A DNA stretch of 64,000 nucleotides from Polytrichum commune (Eukaryota; Streptophyta; Polytrichopsida; Polytrichales; Polytrichaceae), in contig OX485804.1 of the NCBI GenBank assembly GCA_950295325.1, forward strand, positions 57,898,429 to 57,962,428, read 5' to 3'. A program made the position numbers and the translations under genes. Of this stretch, positions 22,506 to 34,433 are shown one piece after another; the stretch's first letter is position 1; every line of letters starts with the position of its first letter. Under the pieces are notes generated by a model, which saw only the letters and a program-made list of their open reading frames with translations, was not told the origin of the DNA and did not search any database.

Positions 22506-23615
22506 CGAACATAACGGATATGCTTGTGGACATATACTGGAGGTTATGAACAAAATGTTCTTTGCATGGATAGAAAAACACAAGAGAGTTGTTGAAAGGG
22601 TTCTCTACTTGGATGAGTGATTAGTTATGTAATTTTTTTAGAAAAGACAAACAAATGCTGAAAATGTTTACCGTTGATGGAACATAATCGATGTACTCAT
22701 GAACATAACCTAAAGGTTATGAATGAGATGCTCTTTGCGTGGATAGAAAAGTACAAGAGAGTTGTCTGAAGTTGGATGAGCGACCGGTTATGTTCAAATT
22801 TCTTGAAAGAGTTCTCTACTTGGATGAGTGATCATTTATGTATTCTTTTTAGAAAAGACAAACAAGTGTTGAAAATGTTTACCGCTGATGGAACATAATC
22901 GATGTGCTCATGAACATAACCCAAAGGTCATGAATGAAATGCTCTTTGCATGGATAGAAAAATACAAGAGAGTTGTTTGAAGTTGGATGAGCGACCGCTT
23001 ATGTTCAAATTGCTTGAAAGGGTTCTCTACTTGGATGAGTGATCAATTATGTAATTTTTTTTAGAAAAAACAAACAAGTGTTGAAAATGTTTACCGCTGA
23101 TGGAACATAATCGATGTACTCGTGAACATAACCTAAAGGTTATGAATGAGATGCTCTTTGCGTGGATAGAAAAATACAAGAGAGTTGTTGAAAGGGTTCT
23201 CTACTTGGATGGGTGATTAGTTATGTAATTTTTTAAGAAAAGACAAACAAGTGCTGAAAATGTTTACTGTTGATGGAACATAATTGATGTGCTCATGAGC
23301 ATAACCCGAAGGTCATGAATGAAATGCTCTTTGCATGGATAGAAAAACACAAGAGAGTTGTTTGAAGTTGGATGAGCGACCGGCTATGTTCAAACTTCTC
23401 GAAAGGGTTCTCTACTTGGACGAGTGATCAATTATGTAATTTTTTTAGAAAAGACAAACAAGTGTTGAAAATGTTTACCGCTGATGGAACATAATCGATG
23501 TGCTCATGAACATAACTTGAAGGTTATGAATGAAATGCTCTTTGCGTGGATAGAAAAATACAAGAGAGTTGTTTGAAGTTGGATGAGCGACCGGTTATGT
23601 TCAAATTTCCCAAAG
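22506..23615 (+). repeat. Tandem array, ~211-bp unit, directly upstream of AUG4
   Basis: The anchor AACATAATCGATGT recurs at 22681, 22892, 23104, 23277 (one base changed) and 23488, with a diverged first unit near 22506. Spacings are about 175, 211, 212, 173 and 211 bp. The short units lack the same ~38-bp segment around GAAGTTGGATGAGCGACCGG. Other shared words are GAAATGCTCTTTGC, AAGAGAGTTGTT and GGGTTCTCTACTTGGATGAG. The last unit runs into sequence just 5' of the AUG4 start codon, so the array forms part of that gene's promoter region or 5' leader. Confidence 0.92.
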
Positions 23616-23812
23616 AAGGGAAACAAAGTGCTGGAAATCTCTGCCGCTGCGGCGCCAACTCGCCTCCATTCCCTTCGGTGTTTCGGAGATCCTCCGTTTC
23701 GTGTTGCCAAGAATCAAGCAATCAGTCATCAAGGGCATCGGAGGCTGAGGAGGTGAGCTTCAGCTGAGCTAGGGTTTGTTTCTTTGCTTTGGTGAGGGTG
23801 TGGGAGGGAGCG

Positions 23813-26800
23813 ATGGTGAAGGCCATGCTGCTGCCCGCGCCTGCGCTCCCGCTGGGCCATGGCGTCCCTGCGCTTCTGGAGCAGCTGGAGCGCCACTGTC
23901 TGGCACCCGATGGCACACTCGTCTCCAAGCCTGCCTACAATGACCTCCTTCAGGCGCGAGAGGAGATGAGCCGCGAACGCTTGCGTTACCTCGAAGCTTT
24001 GGTGAGCTCGCATGCATCTGTTCTTCTATGAATTGTTAGCTTCTGGCGATTACAGTGTGGGATCGGGCCACGGTAATGTGGAGTGATGGCATTGTGTAGT
24101 CGGCGAGAGTTTGTTGCTTGAAATACGGGGTTGAGTGGAATTGCTGGTCGCATGTGTCAGAGGCTCAATTTTGTAGGTTGTGTGTAGGGAGGGAGTAGGC
24201 TCGATGATCCGATTCTCCCCTCATTTTTTGGAAATGCGGCAAGGGCAATGTGGAGTGATGGCAGTGTGTAGCCGGTAAGAATTTGCTGATTGCAATGCGG
24301 TTTAGAGTGGAATCGGTAGTCGGATGTGTTGGAGGCTCCAATTTTGTAGGCTGTGTATAGGGATGGAGTGTAGGCCTGGTGATCCGATTGTTCCCTCTCG
24401 TTTTTCGGCACCCGACAATGGCAATGTGGAGGGATGCTATCGTGTAGTTGGTGAGAGTTTGTTGCTTGCAATCTGGGGTTGAGTGGAATTGGTAGTCGGA
24501 TGTGTTGGAGGCTCCAATTTTGTAGGCTTCTGTAGGGAAGGAGTGTAGGTTTGGTGATCCGATTGTTCCCGCTCATCTTTCGAGATCCGGCGATGGCAAT
24601 GTAGAGTGATGTCAATATGGAGTTATGGCAATTTGGAGTCATTGCATTGTATATTCGAGAGTATTATGCTTGCAATGCGGGGTGAGTGGAATTGTTATTC
24701 GAAGGTGTTGAGAGGGAGTGGCGTGATTAGCCAAATTTGTTCCCTCTCATTCTTGGATCCGGCGATTGGCATGGTATTGTTGCTGACATGCGGATTGAGC
24801 AGAAATGGAAATAATTGTGTCATGGTGTTCCAATTCTATAGGCTGTGTATAGCGAGGGAGTGGCCCTGGTTGAAGAGTACCAGCATGCACTGTCTGTTGC
24901 GAATGTTGGTGGTATTCGGGACTTGAATTCTGTTTTCGACCAGCTGGGGCTTCGATCATCACCGCAGGTACTGCCACTTTTACTTAGGTCTACATGACTT
25001 GTCCAATTCAGAAAGTGTGTTATTCCCGAATAGGACACTTGAAATACATAAACGGAATTAAATTCTACTGATTAAGCAATTGGCGAACGTTCTCGGCACC
25101 ATAACAGTGAATTTTGGAGACCACTTGCAAATGCGTGGTGATTCAACCCTTCAAAGCGTGAGGTTGACATAAATAACATTTCCAAGGTTTTCTGACAATT
25201 TTCAGAAAATAGACGCTGTGAGGGGTCACCCAAGGATTATATCCAAGGATCATAAAAAGTTGATAGGATTAGCAAAATACTATAGATTGGTTGAATTTTG
25301 CAAGCATAATATGATCTTGAACTGATCAAACTGTCAAGATGTCTTTGAGATGTGAGCTCTTCATGAGGTATTTGGGAAATAAAATTGCTAAGAAATTATT
25401 ATTTCCGAGCAAGATCTGATCATATGAAATCGAGTGTCCTGTTTTGTGATGATTAGGCCATTAAGGGTTAAGGACATGAAGCCATGCAGGTGAAAAATGA
25501 AGCATTGGTTTCTTATGTTCAGGTCTATGATGCACTCGAGCAACGGTTGGTTGTGGCGGAGGCATCGCAACGTCTTCGATTGCCATTGTTGTCAAAAGAT
25601 GGAGATGTTCCTGAAGATGAGGCACAAGATTGGGGTAATGTGTCTAGGAGCTCATTTGAAAGCACCACCACTAGTGTAAGTCTGAGCACTACCACAACTG
25701 TTCACACCACAACGGCTAGTACAGTGAGTGCCACGGTGGCATCTGGAGGAGGTGCAAAGGACGAGACTGTGGAGCCTGGAGTGGGGGGTGTAGTGAATCG
25801 GTTTTTAGGCATTACACCTGCATGGCTTCGACAAACTCATCTTGTCCGTGCCCCTTTTGCTGACGTGAGTGAGATGTGATATACTTCTGGATATTGCACT
25901 TTCAGCTTTCCGATTCTGTGGCTGCTTTGTTGATTAGATTAGACGTTAGCAGGCTGTCATTGGAGTTATTTGATGGAATTTCAGCTCTTAATGCTTGCTA
26001 AAGCATTTCGGTGTTCCCAATTGATTGCTATACAGGATAGCACAGGGTACCAAATCACCCTCATCCCCGAAATTGAAGCTCGTTTGAAAAGCAAGTGTGA
26101 CAGACTTGTAGCTGCTTTTGAGGCAGATGAGACTGGTGAGGTTTCTGAAACTTGTGGATCAGCAAGAACTGGCTTAATTTTGTGACCCTTCAGTCATTTA
26201 GATCTTAGTCTCTGTTATTTGGATATTCACTGACCTGGATGGTTTCTATGTCTCCCTTTTTTGTGACATGACAGATATTGCAGGGCCACATCCATCAAGT
26301 TTACGACTCCCAGAGAGGTAAACAGGAGAAATTTCTTTGTGTAATAACTGAAGATGGATAAAAACTGTAATTGTGGTCACAAAAGAAGGATTAAGATCAT
26401 TCTTGTGATCATTTTACTTGAACTTGTAGTGATTCTAGGGATTGCTTTGGAGTTGTTTTGCAGGGTCAAGCTTGCAGTTGAAGACATTGAAGCAGAGGAA
26501 TCTGCCTTACTTGAGGATTTGTATGCTGCAGACCGGAAGTTTTCAGAATATTATAACGTATGGAAAAGTCCTTCTGGATTCACACCTCTGAGTTTGAATT
26601 TAAACAGTTATGGTGCAGCTTTAGGTCTGTCCTTGGGTTTCATGCAGTTCAAATAGTTGTGCAAGTCCTCATGTCAGGTTTCTCTTCAATGGGCAGGACA
26701 ATACTCCTTTGAGCCATACAAGTACTTAAGGATCTGGTTAAGTGTTTGTGGTTCAGGTGCTGGAGCAGATATTGGCTGTTCTTTTGAGACTTGTCAAGGA

Positions 26801-28386
26801 ATTCAAACTTCAGCACCAACATGAATATGTCAGTTGTTTATTTATTTCAACTTTTCTGGTTTCTGTAGAATTTTGTCAAGTGGGAGTTCTGTGACAGGTT
26901 TATCTGCAGAAAATGATGTTTTCTAATCAAGTGATGAAGTAGTTTTTCTTCTGTTTTGAGTGCAGGATGGAATGAGGAAGGAGTGGCTCTGCAAGCGTTG
27001 TCAGACCATGAACACAAAACTCAGGTTTTCAATTTTCTTGAGCTTCACATGTTAACTGTTGTTTTTCCCATGATTTAAGTTGAATTTTATGAAATGGAAT
27101 GGGTCTTACACTTGTTCGAAGATTCTGAGAGGGACTTCTGATTAGAGTAGCTAAGCTCATGGCTCTATTTCTGTCCAATGTCTCCAGAGTGCAGGCTCAG
27201 GCTGTTAGCTGCATCATATGTCCCTTTAGTGCCATTTCATTCAGCTTTTAAACCTACTTTGGAAAGCAACAATAACTGATGCAGTCAATGGGGGTGAATA
27301 TTGCAGTTTTAGTGCGTTATGGTGTCTACTATGTTATTGAAAGAGAAGTTGAATTTGGGGATGTGATAATGACACTTGAAAAAGAGGAAATATCCTGGGT
27401 TAGAGGCTATTGTAACATCTTCCTAGACCATAAATGTTTGTGCAGAGTGTTAGAGCATCTTCTTTTGCGGGACACTTACACACAGGAATCAATTCCTGCC
27501 CTTCATAAAATCAGGTACGAAGAGATCCTTGTGGACTGTACTTGAAACTCTTTAAAACATCTCAGGTCACCTCTGTAGTCCGTTATGGAAGATCCCATTG
27601 ATTTTAGTGTTGATTGATGATTCATGGACCATCACTGCTGTATCCATCTGTGAATGGATAATGGACTTATTTTATTTGTCTGTTCATTATTGCCAAGTAT
27701 ATCCATTGGCATGACAATTTCATACATAGAATCTAATGTTCTTTGCAGACAACATCTAGTGGAAGCAAATGAAGAAGCAACTGCAGCTTATAATAGAGCA
27801 GTAAGTTTCTCAGTTTTTATGGTGTGTTAATGTGATTTTTCCTTGTGAAAAAGGGACACTCTCAGTATCTGATACCACATGCTGCTTGTTATAAACCAAG
27901 TCCCACATTGAGGACTTGTTGAGAATTTTGTCAATGACCCTCTACAACCATCTGCTTCAGGATTCTGCTCCCAAACTGCACACTTCGCTCTGTTTATGTC
28001 TTTTGTGAAAACATTCTTAAACCTAAACGTGTTAATGATTATGTTCCAGGTCACACGACTTCGGGAATACCAAGGTGTAGATCAGGACTTCGATGAAATC
28101 GCCAGGCGGTATCATGATCTTGTAACCGTAAGTTCTCATTCTACTGAAGCTCATTGTTCTGGTATTACACCACTGTTATGTTATTTTGCCAAAGTCCAAC
28201 TCAATGAGGGAAAGAACAACTTAGTTGCAGAAACTGAGGTCTAGGTAAAGATAGTAGTTTAGTTCTTGGATTTGCTGACATTCTGATATTTGTGTGGGAT
28301 TGGTGCAGAAACTGGAGGGCATTCAGTGGACAATTCGACAAGTTGAAATGGATCTCAATCATCCTCATGAAGACCGTGCCATTTGA
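23813..28386 (+). CDS. AUG4: Augmin complex subunit 4 (HAUS4 homologue), complete, 12 exons
   Basis: Product: a 433-residue subunit of augmin, the eight-protein complex that recruits gamma-tubulin ring complexes to existing microtubules in spindle, phragmoplast and cortical arrays. Exons: 23813-24001, 24842-24967, 25523-25864, 26036-26135, 26275-26317, 26464-26557, 26757-26828, 26966-27024, 27446-27514, 27749-27800, 28050-28127, 28309-28386. All introns are GT-AG and the phases join without a stop. Landmarks: HCLAPDGTLVSK and REEMSRERLRYLEA near the N-terminus (about 28-62), NVGGIRDLNSVFDQLGL (~84-100), a Ser/Thr-rich insert in exon 3 (~140-175), DLYAADRKFSEYYN (~285-298), then helical coiled-coil-type sequence such as VLEQILAVLLRLVKEFKLQ to the end. 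Length is close to the Arabidopsis protein (a little over 420). The ATG chosen opens the conserved MVK start; no upstream in-frame ATG follows the nearest stop. Upstream lies a tandem array; intron 1 holds another. Confidence 0.95.
24078..24776 (+). repeat. Tandem repeat, ~175-bp unit, inside AUG4 intron 1
   Basis: GTGGAGTGATGGCA-type anchors recur at 24078, 24250, 24426 and 24601 (172-176 bp apart), and a more degraded fifth unit follows. Shared words include GAGAGTTTGTTGCTTGCAAT, GGAGGCTCCAATTTTGTAGG and GGTGATCCGATTGTTCCC. The array fills most of the 840-bp intron without disturbing its splice sites. It is unrelated by eye to the 211-bp array upstream of the gene. Confidence 0.9.
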
Positions 28387-30233
28387 ATTGCTTGAGTGCG
28401 ACTCTTGCTTATTCCTGCCTGCCAGCGTACCCTAAAAGCATAGATTTGTGATTGATGAACAACCACTTGTGTAATATAGAGAGAAAATGTCTTCTTGACT
28501 ATGTCATGCATTGGACAGTTCTCTGATTATGATTGCTTGTTTTCAAGCTTTCAATGCCATGCTGTGGTATATCCTAGTGAACAATTGCAACCTAACTTTT
28601 CTGATCTGCTCATGTTCAGTACAACCAGAGCATACTCAAGTATCAATTTATTTTGCAAGAATGTTGGTTACAAGAAAATGTAATTTTATTCATTTATCAC
28701 GCTGTACTCATCTCTCAGTGAATTATCCTGTATTGTACTTACATTCCAGGATCACCCAACGATTAGAACCCCCCTGGGCCCTGGCCGTTTAGTTTCATAT
28801 CTATTCCTGTACTTCCTAAAATACCAGGTGGCACACACCAAAGAGTTAATATCTCATGTAAAACATGTCAATTGTGTAATGTTCAAAACATTTCTTCTCC
28901 ATGGAGATTTGTTAACTTTCTCATCTGCGTCTCTTAGGTTTTGTACTATAGGTTTGTAAATGAAATGATTGCGTAATTGAAGGAATGGAAACAAGTGGAT
29001 AATCATGTCCATCAGAAAGTGCCCTAAAACAGATGGGACTTGCCCACAAAAATTTGAGGCTCGGAAAGGTTTCATTTCAAAAATTATGGAGTGTATGTAT
29101 GTCAACTTTTTGCAATGTTGGGTGAATGTTAATGTTGTTGTTGATGGTACACATATTAAAATGATTGTCATTTGAAAAATATGGCACTTACCATATTTGA
29201 ATCCATATGTGTAGACAAGACCATAACTGAGTGACCTTTGACTTTCATGTACTCTTATACCATACATGCTTTTTCATACAAAGTTTTTTGGGATGACACT
29301 ATACATCACATATTACATCATTTATGGTATTCAATGTCACATGTAGAATAGTGTTACTTACCCTTTTTTGATGCCTATGCTAGGTTACACTAATGATTAA
29401 CAACTTCATCATAAGTGTCGACTCATGACACTTGGCGTTGAAGTGCTCTTACTAATATCTTGGCATGAGTATGTATGTTCAATAGTGTAATGAGGTGCAT
29501 GCCTATGTTACAAAATGGTCTACAAGTTGGCTAAAGTGTACACAAATGACACTTGGCATTAGTATGCTCAAGAATATATTTCCTTTGCACACTATAATGT
29601 CAACACATGACACTTGCCATTAGTACGCTCAAAAATATCTTCCCCTTACATACTAAAACACATGACTATCATGTAAAGTATCCCAATGTGCTACTCTAAA
29701 TGTCATAATGTAGATATTTTGTCACTTACATTTACTTATGTTAATGAATGGAATCATATTGGCAATTAGCAGCCATCACACTTTGAGACCTCTAGGAATC
29801 CAATTTAAGCTTTTCGCAAAGTGTACATGACACTAAATACGATAAATGGTGTACAACTTTTATATTTAGAAGATTAAGTTTTATTGCCTCATCATCAACT
29901 TATGAACCTTGAACTGAAATACTTCAGTTCTATGACTCAATTTTGTGAGTCATGTGTATCCAATGATCAAACACTTTTATAAACCAAATACTGGCTAACA
30001 CTAGAATCATAAACGATGTAGCACTATGATGCTAAAGGAATCAAACATGGGTACTTTAGAAGCTAACTACAAGTCTCAACTACTAATAAATAATAAAGTA
30101 ACGGCCGTATCCAAGTACCGGCATGAATGTGAGCCTGTTAGCCATATCTTGATCATGGTTAACCATGATGCGACATAGGGTGTTGTGCCTTCTTTGGGAG
30201 GTGGGCTCTGGTAGTAGAGTAGTTATCCCAAGT
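28387..30233. other. Downstream flank of AUG4, no gene; minor internal repeat
   Basis: No convincing coding. Between 29424 and 29650 a ~35-bp word (ATGACACTTGGCATTAGTA followed by GCTCAAGAATAT) appears three times with changes, at irregular spacing. Confidence 0.5.
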
Positions 30234-30650
30234 TCATTGGGGGGAGGATAGGTGTTTGTTTGTTTGTATTTGGTTTTGGGCTCCTATTATGCATAGGATG
30301 TCCGGTCTTAGTTTTGCTTGGCATTTGCATGTTGTGTGTGTGCATGTGCATTTGAGTAGCCATTCCGGGAGTGTTGAGTCAGGTGGTTTGCTGTTGAAGT
30401 TACCTGTATTGGTTAGTGTGAAGAACCGGGTAGATTTGTTGGCTTGTAGTGTTTGGGCAATGACGTGCACTGCTTTGTTGTGGCGTGATACTCTTAGGCC
30501 TTTTGTGTGTGGGTTCTCACATCTTGAGAGGAGATGTGGCCACGTGTCTCTGTCATTATTAGGGCACAAGGTGCAATTGGGATTTTGGTGTGTGAGGGAC
30601 CAAAAGATATTTTTTCTATGATTGCCCATGTATTGAGCATGTCTAAGTTT
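30234..30650 (-). mobile_element. LINE-type retrotransposon 3' fragment
   Basis: The minus-strand translation (131 codons from 30629) holds a zinc-knuckle-like pattern, CTLCPNNDRDTWPHLL with a following Cys, then RHNKAVHVIAQTLQA, a WLLKCTC segment and RPDIL. A C-x2-C...H...C knuckle near the C-terminus is typical of LINE reverse transcriptase proteins. The same reading order recurs at 34116-34433, which shows this is a repeated element. Only the C-terminal part is readable. Confidence 0.65.
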
Positions 30651-31628
30651 TAGAGTTTGGGTAATTTGGGCATCGGTTACGTCCTTAGCTTTTCACAAGT
30701 GATTAGAGAGTTTGTGGTCCATTTGGTTGTTTGATAACCATTTGCCAATATATGGGAATTTGTTTTTGGATGCAGTGGATTCTCGATTCTTGTGTTCTTT
30801 GTCTTTAAATGTATAAAGGTTACGGATGACTACCTTGTGTGTGGTAGTCTGGCAACTTGCTAGCCAGTATGGGGTAGTGTGGGCAATGTGTATGTGGGAT
30901 GTGATGGCTGGTTTATCTTTGTGTGTTCCTTCGTTTGCTAGGATGTCTCAACCACCAATTCATAAGTTTGATGTCAATTGACATAATACATTCAAGAGGC
31001 ATAGATTTGTGAAGTTCAATCAATGGTTGGAAATCGACCACACTAAATATGATAGTTAGTGTCATTTGGTATTTTATGTCACTATGATAACTTTTGGATG
31101 ACACTTCTTATGAATAATTGAACAATATTGTCACGGATGGTGGATGAGTTCATCCATTGGCCAAAACCCTACCTTCTCTTGTCAGCAACTTGTGATGAAA
31201 TGTTGTCATGGATGATTGAAATTTGAATGAAAAACCACTTGGTAAGTGACAGTAATTGTAACACTGTAAATCTATAATCCACCAATTTTTTCTTTTACAA
31301 GGAATGACAAATAATGTCGGGTTAACATTTAGTGTTGGTGACATTACACTGCGGTTTTAAAATTAGTATTGAGCAAGACAATTAGAATTGGTGACACTAA
31401 ACATCATATATTTAGTGTAGTATCACAAACTTAAGTCATCCAATGAAGGTTGGTCCCAGGACGAGGTCATAACGGTTGTGGGGAAATATTATATATGAAA
31501 GTATGTCACATTCATCTAGTGAAATTCTTGGGAACCGATTGCACTTAACCGTTCTCTTTTCATTTAAAAGGACTACAAGTTTGATAAGAGATTTGAAACA
31601 AATAAAAAGGCCCCGAATTAGTGTATTG
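30651..31628. other. Probable decayed LINE sequence and unassigned DNA
   Basis: 30.65-30.95 kb is G/T-rich on the + strand like the adjacent LINE fragment and is probably its upstream portion. 30.95-31.63 kb has recurring GTGACACTA/TAGTGTCA words, both orientations, but no definable element or gene. Confidence 0.4.
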
Positions 31629-32223
31629 CAGAGCCCAACATTTTCCTTTTAAATTGCACCCATACCCAAACCATGCCCATCAGTAGCGACCTATGCCCAC
31701 CCATGCCCACCCATAGCATGACATGTGCGCACCCATGCCCACCCATGCCCACACATAGCATGACATGTGCCCACCCATGCTATTCAAATTACGCCCATGT
31801 AATAAAAAATTGTGTAATGTGTATTACCCGCCTGCACCAAGTCTTGGTTGGATCGGACAAATAAAAGGTCGTTCACTATCGCTGGCATCAGCCCGGAGCG
31901 CTTCTTGGTTAGCATATTACCTGCATCCGAGAAGTTTGACTCCGATTTGGAGTTGGATGCAGGGATACAAAACCGAACGCGCCACGCACGACATGATGGG
32001 GAATGTGGGGGCTCCTTTCACCTTCCACCACAAGAAAATACTGAATTTAGCAGTGGTATCCCGATTCATTGGCAATGCTAAGCTCACTGATGCAATGATT
32101 TCATGATCACCCATGCCCACCCATTATAATGTCGAACCCATGCCCACCCATGAACAATAATATCGCACCCATGCCCACCCAAAACCCATGGGCATGGGTA
32201 TGGGCACCCAATGTAGGGCTCTG
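31629..32223. mobile_element. Non-autonomous hAT-type element with exact 8-bp target duplication
   Basis: GTGTATTG occurs immediately on both sides (31621-31628 and 32224-32231). Inside it the left end begins CAGAGCCCAACATT and the right end is the reverse complement of CAGAGCCCTACATT. Pairing continues into the subterminal CCCATACCC and CCATGCCCA words. CAG-type short TIRs with an 8-bp duplication fit the hAT superfamily. Near both ends the words CCCATGCCCACCCA are tandemly repeated (31670-31780 and 32106-32200), and at the right end they form an inverted pair around CCCATGGG. The ~280-bp interior (31810-32100) is more GC-balanced than its surroundings and does not encode a recognisable transposase. 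Confidence 0.9.
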
Positions 32224-32304
32224 GTGTATTGGGATCCATGTGCCATGAGCCAGGTAACCAAGCATATAGGAGACATATTTATAATTTGGACGAGCAAAAG
32301 GTAA

Positions 32305-32790
32305 GGGCCACTTCACACATGAGACTCAGAGCCCGTAACCAGTACAATTCAAGCACTCTCATTGGTGGAAAAGGCGTAGCCGGTCCAAGTTCACTTCACA
32401 CTACGTTTGAGGGACCAACGGAGTATGTGAATGCAAGATGCATGTAAAGTCTACATGGATTCCTACATGGCATCACATGGATCGTGTTTCATGGTCACTT
32501 GAACTATTTTCACAAACCACCTCTTGGAGGTAGGCCTAACACAAAATCGGGAGACCATGGCACTCACAACACTCACAACTGTTGGTTTTTTCTATTTTAT
32601 CATGTGTGAGGACCCGCATGCATAGGAATTCATCGAAATAACATTCAGTTGAGGGCCCGGTCACATATGATTTCACACTACACTTGAGGATTCATGACCA
32701 CACTACATGATTTTGGAGGTGTTTTGGGACGGCCTTTTGGACTCTCACAATTTCATGGTCATGGCTCTTGGCTCATGTGTGAAGTGGCCC
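32305..32790 (+). mobile_element. PIF/Harbinger (Tourist-like) MITE, family B, complete
   Basis: Perfect 19-bp terminal inverted repeats, GGGCCACTTCACACATGAG, bound a 486-bp non-coding element. TAA flanks both ends (32302-32304 and 32791-32793). A three-base TAA/TTA duplication with GG-starting TIRs is the signature of Tourist-like Harbinger MITEs. A truncated copy in the opposite orientation lies at 7314-7747. This element sits about 80 bp from the end of the hAT element. Confidence 0.92.
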
Positions 32791-32950
32791 TAATTTTGTG
32801 TGCAAGAATTCCCCTTGGCCGTTCATGACGGTGTTTCTAGTATCTTCCCATGGTCAAACACCTACATTGGTGGGTAATGGATACCATGCTTTTTAGGGAA
32901 AAGAAAACAATACTCACTTAACTTGAAACTTCAAATCAATGATGAGTTGT

Positions 32951-32987
32951 ATGTGTGTGTGTGGGGGGGGGGGGGGGGGAGGGGGGA
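32951..32987. repeat. (GT)n followed by long G-run
   Basis: About six GT units, then 17 G, one A and seven G on the + strand. Confidence 0.9.
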
Positions 32988-34115
32988 TTGTGTTTGGAGA
33001 GAGACGTCTAACCTTTTATAAGTGACTCAAGCCAATGATAATATGATATAAGTTAGCAATTGATTATAGCTAATCTTTGGGCATGTCTTCTATATTGAAG
33101 AGGCAAACTAACCCTTGTAGGTTTCAAGCTATCATTGCATGATCTGCCTAAATTTTTGTATAATTTGCTAAAATGTATTTTAAGTGAATTTTCACTTGGT
33201 CAATGAGATTGAAACAATATGATCTAACACAATCTGTTATAAAGAGGAAACGAAATAACGGTTATATTTGACAACATCGATCAAATCTTCATGGCATGTG
33301 TTTTAAATGCATGTCAATTGTATGAGCTCAACATAACATTTTATATAGCCATCTTTTATTTGATGTTTATTTGAACCCTCACCTAGTATGTTAGGGTTTT
33401 CTTGGGTTCTAGGTTTTTACCAATTGTTCAAGGTTGATTACATGGTAACAAACCCCTTTGACAAGATGTGGAGCATGAATTCTACAGTCATAGGATTTAA
33501 TTTTTGAATGTCAAGTGTCCCCTTGCATCCCTTGAACATGAGATAGAAACATTAGGTATGAAACCCTATCTATGTGTTAAGTCTTTGAAATAGGCACAAA
33601 CAAAAATTGAAAGGTTATTGTTGATAGTCATTGATGTGTAACTAAGCATTGCACGTTGGTGACATGTCCATTAATCCAATTTTATGGAAATCAGACACAA
33701 ACTATGTGCAGAAAGAAAATTGAATGTTAATGCTTTTATGTATTGACATGTGATGTATTGACATGTTACTTGGTTTTTTTTATATATATTTTTTCTTCTT
33801 CTTGGTATGTTTGTTTGTTAAGGATGATGTGTGTGAGATATCTAATGAGATTTATGAAGTTGTCCATGAGTTTGTTGATTTTGTAGGGAATTTAAAAACT
33901 AATAATTTTTTGACAGTGGCTTTGTGTATAAGATAGTGAGTCTGTAGTACATCGTATTTTTCTAGTTTTCTTGTGATGGTTGCTTGGGGGAATTTGTCAT
34001 TGCAGTATGTGGATTCAAGAAAATGCACTTTCAAGTTTGGGCAGGGTGTGAATGGGGAGGGGGGGGGGGGATTTATATGTGGGTGTGGAGCCTAGGGTCC
34101 ATAGTGTGCCTAGTC
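32988..34115. other. No gene seen
   Basis: AT-rich up to about 33.8 kb, then the sequence turns G/T-rich on the + strand as it approaches the second LINE fragment. No coding or repeat boundary could be set. Confidence 0.45.
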
Positions 34116-34433
34116 TTAGTTTGGCAGGGCACTTACATCTTGGGAGGTATCATGTGCATGGGAGGAGCCATGATGGTACATTATTTTCCGGGTGTGGTCT
34201 TTGATTTTGCTAGTGTTTATAACTGTGAAGCATCTCGTGGTGGGGTGGGCAATTAGTGTGGCAGCTAGTGTGTGTACCGCTTTGTTGTGTCCATTTTTTG
34301 CGGAGGTTGTTAATGTGTTGGTTTGTGCAATAGGATAGGAGGTGTATGCATGTGTTGTTTTCTTAAAATGGGCCAAGGTTGGAGAGTGAGGAGATGTCTT
34401 GTTTGAGGACGTGTTTTTGCGGTAGTTTCCCAT
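34116..34433 (-). mobile_element. Second LINE 3' fragment, more decayed
   Basis: Minus-strand translation begins MGNYRKN and later reads HNKAVHTLAATLIAHPTTR. It matches the order of the copy at 30234-30650 (MGNHRKN ... RHNKAVHVIAQTLQA). The cysteine knuckle between the two blocks is lost. This establishes the family as repetitive. Confidence 0.6.

Noticed and set aside
22411-22620. A 69-codon open frame that reads like protein (MNKMFFAWIEKHKR)
   Set aside because: Half of it lies in the first unit of the 211-bp tandem array, the frame is not kept in the other units, and no family is recognised.
23789-23812. Upstream GTG extension of the AUG4 reading frame
   Set aside because: GTG is not a usual start in plants and the conserved N-terminus begins at the ATG at 23813.
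31670-32200. Regular CCCATGCCCACCCA repeats that could suggest a CRISPR-like or satellite array
   Set aside because: The units are short, irregularly spaced and confined to the two ends of an element with a clear 8-bp target duplication. They are better explained as subterminal repeats of a hAT element, and this is plant DNA.
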